64,000 bases of DNA from Membranipora membranacea (Eukaryota; Bryozoa; Gymnolaemata; Cheilostomatida; Membraniporidae), in the NCBI GenBank assembly GCA_914767715.1, contig OU612070.1, positions 12,975,501-13,039,500 on the forward strand, read 5' to 3'. The position numbers and the translations under genes are program-made. Below the pieces are notes generated by a model. That model was not told where the DNA came from and did no database searches. It worked only from the letters and a program-made list of their open reading frames with translations. Below are positions 60,301 through 64,000 of the stretch, piece after piece. The stretch's first letter is position 1. Each line of letters begins with the position of its first letter.

Positions 60301-61843
60301 TTTTAGATTTTTAATCCCTTTTTATGGTTTTCACTTGGCTAAATTCATTTCTCTTTGCCGACCACTAATTATGGCGAAGAGGTTTAGTAAGGTCATTAGC
60401 GTAAATCATCCCTCAGATCAAAGCAAGAAGTAATGTGATAAAATGTGAAATAGGTGCTTAATTATAACTGCAACAAAAATGATACTTCCAAAACATTCAC
60501 TTATGTTTTATGGTAACTTGTACGGTGTCTCAGGACCATATTAATAACAGCCAGTGTTATTATTAAAATATAATTGAAAAATTCAGCAAACACTATGGAA
60601 TCCAGAAATATTACTATACTTAAAATCCATAAAAATTACTCAGGACAATAATGTGGGTGATGGTGATTTATGTGGGAGAGAGAGCACAAGAACTGCGGTA
60701 GACCAAGGCGCTAGGTTCCTTTGGTAGACCCAGAAGTGCGCCTCGGTTAGACAAGACAACATTCCAGGGTGATATAGTTTTCTGTATCTGAAGCCTGGGT
60801 AGATCTGTCACTTCTTAACCAATCTATAAATTTTCTGGTTGGTCAAATACCAGGACTCTCTGACCAAGCACTTCTTTACTCACATGCCAGCTGGTCTGAC
60901 ACTTATGGTTCTCAGTAATTTACTACTATTATCTTGTATTATTGTCTGCCCCATGGGAGGGTTAAACGAGGGGATGTTTTGGCGTGTACAATGAAAAAAA
61001 GAACTGAACAAATGCAGGATACTCCCAATTTCAACGGTAAATTGCTTTGTTAAATCTTTGTTTTTTTCACATTCCAGAAATGTAACCCTCAATGTAACTG
61101 TAGGATCAATATTTTTGCATATTATTGATGTGATCATCTTTATTTTATAGCTGATCTGTCTACCTTACACGAGCAGTCGTTCCAGTCTGATTCGAGGCGA
61201 TCTTTAGAGATACACCTACCTACTCCAGTGTTAGATGAGGGCCATGATCAACAATCATATGACTCTAAAAGTCAAAGTAAGTAGTTTGTTTGCACCCTGT
61301 AGTGCACTCCCCTCAGCTTAGGCTATATTCTCAAAGCATCTTACTTGTTCGTTAAGAGGTAGAAGTTTGACTATGGTATTTTTTATATACTGGTTGTGTT
61401 AGTCCTCAACATACATGTCTACATTCTCATTTCACTCACCAACAAGAAATAATCAAATTATGCCCAAGTTTAGCCACCCATTATAACCCGAATGTCACAT
61501 GACTTTTACTCAGTTCTTAGCGTATAGTAACTCAGTATGAATGATGCAAATATTCACGAGGAAAAATACTAACATCATCATTAGCCTTCAACAGAGGCAT
61601 TTTCTTGAGGCTGCAGCTAGAAGTGAGTGTATTTGAGAGGTCGCCAAGGGGTCCCTATTAGTTCAAACACGTTAAAGTATGTGAAATACTCACTACTGCA
61701 CAACATGTTGACCCCCTACTCGGAGACTCTGTATTATACAAGAGCTTGCCCCAGAATCAGATAATAATTTCTCATCTTTCTCATTTTTATCCAGTCACTC
61801 CTCAAGCAGAATTCGAGTTTCTCTCCCAGAACATCAAAAGAAG
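45286..61843 (+). CDS. MAP10: MAP10 (microtubule-associated protein 10), 15 exons, 3' end not found
   Basis: Microtubule-stabilising protein of the spindle and midbody in vertebrates (family knowledge). Start ATG at 45327; an acceptor at 45285 implies an upstream leader exon. Coding exons: 45327-45518, 46022-46119, 46292-46497, 46921-47162, 47700-47829, 48295-48491, 49002-49167, 50356-50537, 51062-51188, 51743-51853, 52640-52765, 56938-57085, 58550-58710, 61151-61276, 61795-61843. Phases agree at every junction, about 753 codons. Recognised by LFSLEFTV...AVAFRFLDFPTV (exon 1), GKSCLYKIPPDTLRSLL (exons 2-3), PDIYCPPPLYYN (exon 6), YPVLTALMTEIL (exon 8) and GYTNTQKLRLSKTNPDLL (exon 10), all MAP10 landmarks. 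Exon 12 has a coiled-coil-like stretch (TELAEVKRDLAEQ). The human gene is essentially one exon, so the 15-exon form is notable. No stop codon seen. Confidence 0.87.
45703..45829. mobile_element. TA-flanked MITE, copy 1
   Basis: TA-GTCTAAGTGCTCAGA ... GTCTGAGCATGTGAC-TA, about 123 bp between TA dinucleotides, mostly self-complementary (TGGCATGACATTAT / ATAATGCCACA). MAP10 intron 1. TA duplications fit Tc1/mariner- or related-type mobilisation. Confidence 0.8.
48546..48671. mobile_element. TA-flanked MITE, copy 2
   Basis: TA-GTCTCAGTTCTCAGA ... CGTCTGAGCACTTCGAC-TA. The inner arms GGCATAACATTATCAAACACT and TGATAATGTTATGCC pair. MAP10 intron 6, 54 bp after the exon 6 donor. Confidence 0.85.
50094..50309 (-). 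mobile_element. tRNA-derived SINE (family S2), copy 2
   Basis: Minus strand: GGCCGTGGTGCAATAGATAGGGC, then box B-like TGTTTGATTCCC, then GGAAGGGCATCCGACCTC, AATGCTCCTGTGCC and ACACGGTATCACATGGTC. Same layout as 27637-27852. It ends 46 bp before MAP10 exon 8. The central GGAAGGGCATCC motif resembles one I recall from tRNA-SINEs of other animals; this needs a database comparison. Confidence 0.8.
50572..50699. mobile_element. TA-flanked MITE, copy 3
   Basis: TA-GTCTAAGTGCTCAGA ... TCTGAGCACTTAGAC-TA: perfect 15-bp terminal inverted repeats, inner arms GGCATTAAATTATCAA and TTGATAATGTAATGCC. MAP10 intron 8, 34 bp after the exon 8 donor. Best-preserved ends of the three copies. Confidence 0.88.
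52766..53686. other. MAP10 intron 11, proximal part
   Basis: No exon recognised. It holds a short TTGA microsatellite (about 52995-53015) and an internal near-duplication: GGCATGGATTG.TTCCAT.AAA followed by CCAAAAT.TTAACT.ATTCTTCCCACGC appears at 53135-53195 and again at 53298-53355. Confidence 0.5.
53687..53932. mobile_element. Palindromic MITE-like element
   Basis: GGTATCATTCTGGAG.TCTCAG at the left pairs with CTGAGATCTCTAGAATGATACC at the right. Pairing continues through TTAGAAAACTGCTA.CAGGTT, GTTTCAACT.ATTTTCA and GGTACT.AAAAGGTAC to the centre. MAP10 intron 11. The terminal GGTATCATT is shared with the hairpin at 57208-57259. Confidence 0.75.
54488..54657 (-). mobile_element. Dispersed repeat (family S3), copy 2
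   Basis: Reverse complement of the segment after the riboflavin transporter stop codon (8167-8318). Shared motifs: TTAGCATGAG.ACCATCACA, GACGACCCGAGTT, GGGTACGTGTTAGGT. MAP10 intron 11. Confidence 0.65.
54741..54880 (+). mobile_element. tRNA-derived SINE (family S1)
   Basis: Box A TGGCGCAATCGATAAGCG, T-arm GTTGTGGGTTGGAGTCCCA, then GGGGAAGCTTTCAATG, GTTGATTGTT and GCCCCCAGCACCCTCGGG. The most complete S1 copy in the window. MAP10 intron 11. Confidence 0.75.
55379..55592. repeat. 13-bp minisatellite (CCTACCCCTACAG)n
   Basis: About 16 units with almost no variation, in MAP10 intron 11. It is preceded by CCCTTCTATCC-type text from which it could have grown. Confidence 0.95.
56731..56912. mobile_element. 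TTAA-flanked MITE, copy 2 (in MAP10)
   Basis: AGACTGCCCAAAGAC ... AGTCAGGCAG at the left; CTGCCTGACTATAACATGC ... GGTAGTCT at the right; exact TTAA on both sides (56727-56730 and 56913-56916). Shares both ends and the internal text CTTATGATAAA.TTATG and GACAT.A.TTATTAATGGTGGAAAGA with 33926-34230. It ends 25 bp before MAP10 exon 12. Confidence 0.85.
57208..57259. repeat. Hairpin with perfect 17-bp arms
   Basis: AAGGTATCATTTTGGTA pairs exactly with TACCAAAATGATACCTT around an 18-nt loop. MAP10 intron 12. Its GGTATCATT is shared with the ends of the element at 53687. Confidence 0.75.
58711..61150. other. MAP10 intron 13
   Basis: 2.4 kb with no exon or clear transposon recognised. AT-rich, with short AAT runs near 59470-59525. 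Confidence 0.45.
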
Positions 61844-64000
61844 GTTAATTTTTCCACTTGGTGTTTCTTGGTGATGTGATAACAGCTTATTATGACACCA
61901 TTTTTAACCCTGGTTCATGCATCTCACCATCCATCATTTTAACACTCATACTGAGCTGGCTAAGACATTGTCTCAATCCCGCTAATATTTTCCATCCCAA
62001 ATGAAATATGATAGTAACAAATTGAAGAAATGCTTGATGAGGTATATGAGTAAGTGTTCCATACAGGAATTTTCTCATTCTTGCTTCACAAGTTTAAAGT
62101 TTTTGCAGACTAAAATCTGTAGAATATCATCAGACTAAAAATCGGATGCCATTCATTCTCTCCTGCAAAAAAATTGAACTCATTTGCAGTTCTAGTTTGT
62201 GCCATGTGTAAGTCGGAACTTCCCCCTGAGGCAAATTAGGTACTCGACAAGCATTGTAATCACACTGGGTAAATATGATTTCTGGGAACCTGTGGCGCCT
62301 AAAATGTAAAAAAATAGAATGCGGCTGTTTCGACCGACAATGCACTTTGACCTGCCTGTAGGGTGCAGCTGTCTGCATAAACTTGCAGAAAATTTGTGTT
62401 CTCAGAAAGAGTTATGAATGGAGCTTTGATAGACGTGTATCTCCCATTCACCAGATGCTGTAACCTGTGCCCACGTAAATCTAGAAAACTCACCGTAACC
62501 TATTGATTATGAGTAGCTGTCAATCGGTTCATATTTTGGTTCATAATTTCCCTTTCACAGCAAGTAAAAGCCCATAGACAATGAGTATATTAATATCTTT
62601 ACTGCAGCGAAGTGTATCCAATGCGCACAAAACCACTAAAACATGAAAATGGTACTCCTAAATCATTTTCGTGTCAGAACCAGAGACTTTACAGCAATAA
62701 ATAATTTATTATTATCAAGTCAGAACATAAATATGATGTATATCAACTCATTTTTACAAAGATTTGAGCTCACTAATAAACCGCTAATGCAGAAGCTCAT
62801 ATTCTATGGTTGTAGTACATGTCCAATGAACAATATACATGTTGAGTAAATTTACTCCCCGTTGGTTCTGTTCATGGTGGATTGGTTTGGCATCTGACTT
62901 ATGTTGACAAGATGTATTACCATTGAGGAAGTAAGCTCAGGTCTTTGATAAGTGTAGATGCTCAAACTTCGCCCAGGTGGCTAGTAGTAGAAATCCCTTA
63001 TTTACCAACCCCCTAAACAGTAGCGGGGTAGTTGGAATACAACAAACCTGCGACATAAGCAAGACTCAGGCATTTGAATTGCACGCAAAAGTCTTTAGCC
63101 TTGTTAGAGCCAGACTCGGGAAGCGCTGAGATGTTCAAGTCATTTTCTTGGCCTGTTCATGTATCTGCCCAACACGTGGTTTTAGTGAATGGGAATACTT
63201 GCCGCTTCAGGCAAACCTACCATCTGATATGGCACTTTCCCATAGCTGTATCTTATTCATAAATCTACATGTTACGGTAAATTACATTCATATTCAGTCT
63301 TTCCGCATTGTCCGAGGCTATTTTTCTCCGATTGGTCAACCGACAAAGATTGGTGACCAACTGGTTATCAGGGTCAAGGAGGAGATAAAATTATATCCAT
63401 CTTTGTAGGGAATTGGATACTAATTACTACCATCATGAATTATTCTGCCATCTCAAGTAGATAGCCTAGCCAGACCTCCTTGTTGAGAAGCAATCTGGGT
63501 GCATAGCGGTATTGCTTGCAAGTTATTTCAAGTGTAAAAAATTACCTATTCTTTCAATGGTATACCTTACAATACACAATAAGCTTTTCCATGAAGAACA
63601 AATCAGTATAGCTTCGGTCAGACTTTTCATGTTTGGATTGTCTGTCTGTTTGTGGAGGGGAGATTGGGCTCCGACTCGATCCGCCTCTGGCTTCCTTATG
63701 ACACGCAAAGCAACTTCAACAAATGTATGAGAAGATAGATGAGAGGTCTTATATTTGCCTCTGGCTCGTTTTGGATATACGATGTCATACACAATACATT
63801 CTTTGCAACCATCCTCTTGACTCTTGTCAATGCCATACGACTGTATATTGACCGAAATGATCGATGCCCTTGTTTGGCATTATCTCTTGGCAGAATCTCT
63901 AATGACTTGGCGAAAAATTATGAGACATTGTTTAAATATAATAGCCCAATCAATGGCCATGACATGCTATGTTGAGGACATGAAAACTCTGAAATGCAGT
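61844..64000. other. Downstream of the last recognised MAP10 exon
   Basis: No exon in the required phase (phase 2) with MAP10 resemblance was found on the plus strand, and no other gene was recognised on either strand. Open frames at 63074-63408 and 63512-63975 show no domain. The MAP10 C-terminus may lie beyond the window. Confidence 0.45.

Overview
This is nuclear DNA from an animal, probably an invertebrate. The genes are split by many introns of about 0.2 to 4 kb with GT..AG boundaries that keep phase. The products are animal proteins: an SLC52 riboflavin transporter, a galactose 3-O-sulfotransferase, tetraspanins, a rhodopsin-like GPCR, EEFSEC and MAP10. Non-coding DNA is AT-rich and full of microsatellites, tRNA-derived SINEs and small palindromic DNA transposons (MITEs). 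I cannot name the phylum from this sequence. There is no bacterial operon, CRISPR or prophage signal.

Layout. 1-2270: nothing firm. 2271-8151 (+): SLC52-type riboflavin transporter in five exons. 8152-15494: repeat-rich gap with a 200-bp TGGC array, a tRNA-like SINE head and a 393-bp hairpin element with an 8-bp target-site duplication. 15495-18319 (+): Gal3ST-like sulfotransferase, three exons. 19080-31657: tandem duplication. Each unit holds a nine-exon tetraspanin on the minus strand, divergent from a GPCR on the plus strand. Both tetraspanins (417 aa, about 96% identical) look intact. Only the second GPCR is complete; the first is cut at about codon 70, exactly where homology between the units stops. 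32351-40317 (-): complete twelve-exon EEFSEC, the selenocysteine-specific elongation factor. 40318-45326: a perfect 105-bp hAT-like MITE, a LINE reverse-transcriptase fragment lying between inverted arms of another palindromic element, and two doubtful minus-strand ORFs. 45327-61843 (+): fifteen exons of MAP10 (microtubule-associated protein 10); no stop codon was found, so the gene probably runs past the window or ends in an exon I could not recognise. 61844-64000: no exon recognised.

The genes share no obvious pathway. The sulfotransferase, tetraspanins and GPCR are membrane or Golgi proteins; EEFSEC implies that the host makes selenoproteins; MAP10 belongs to the microtubule cytoskeleton. 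The most unusual material is the small palindromic element population. At least four families can be told apart by target-site duplication (8 bp, TA, TTAA, unresolved). Two TTAA-flanked copies lie 25-28 bp upstream of splice acceptors in two different genes. All exon models were read by eye from splice consensus, reading phase and remembered family sequences; no alignment or expression data were available.
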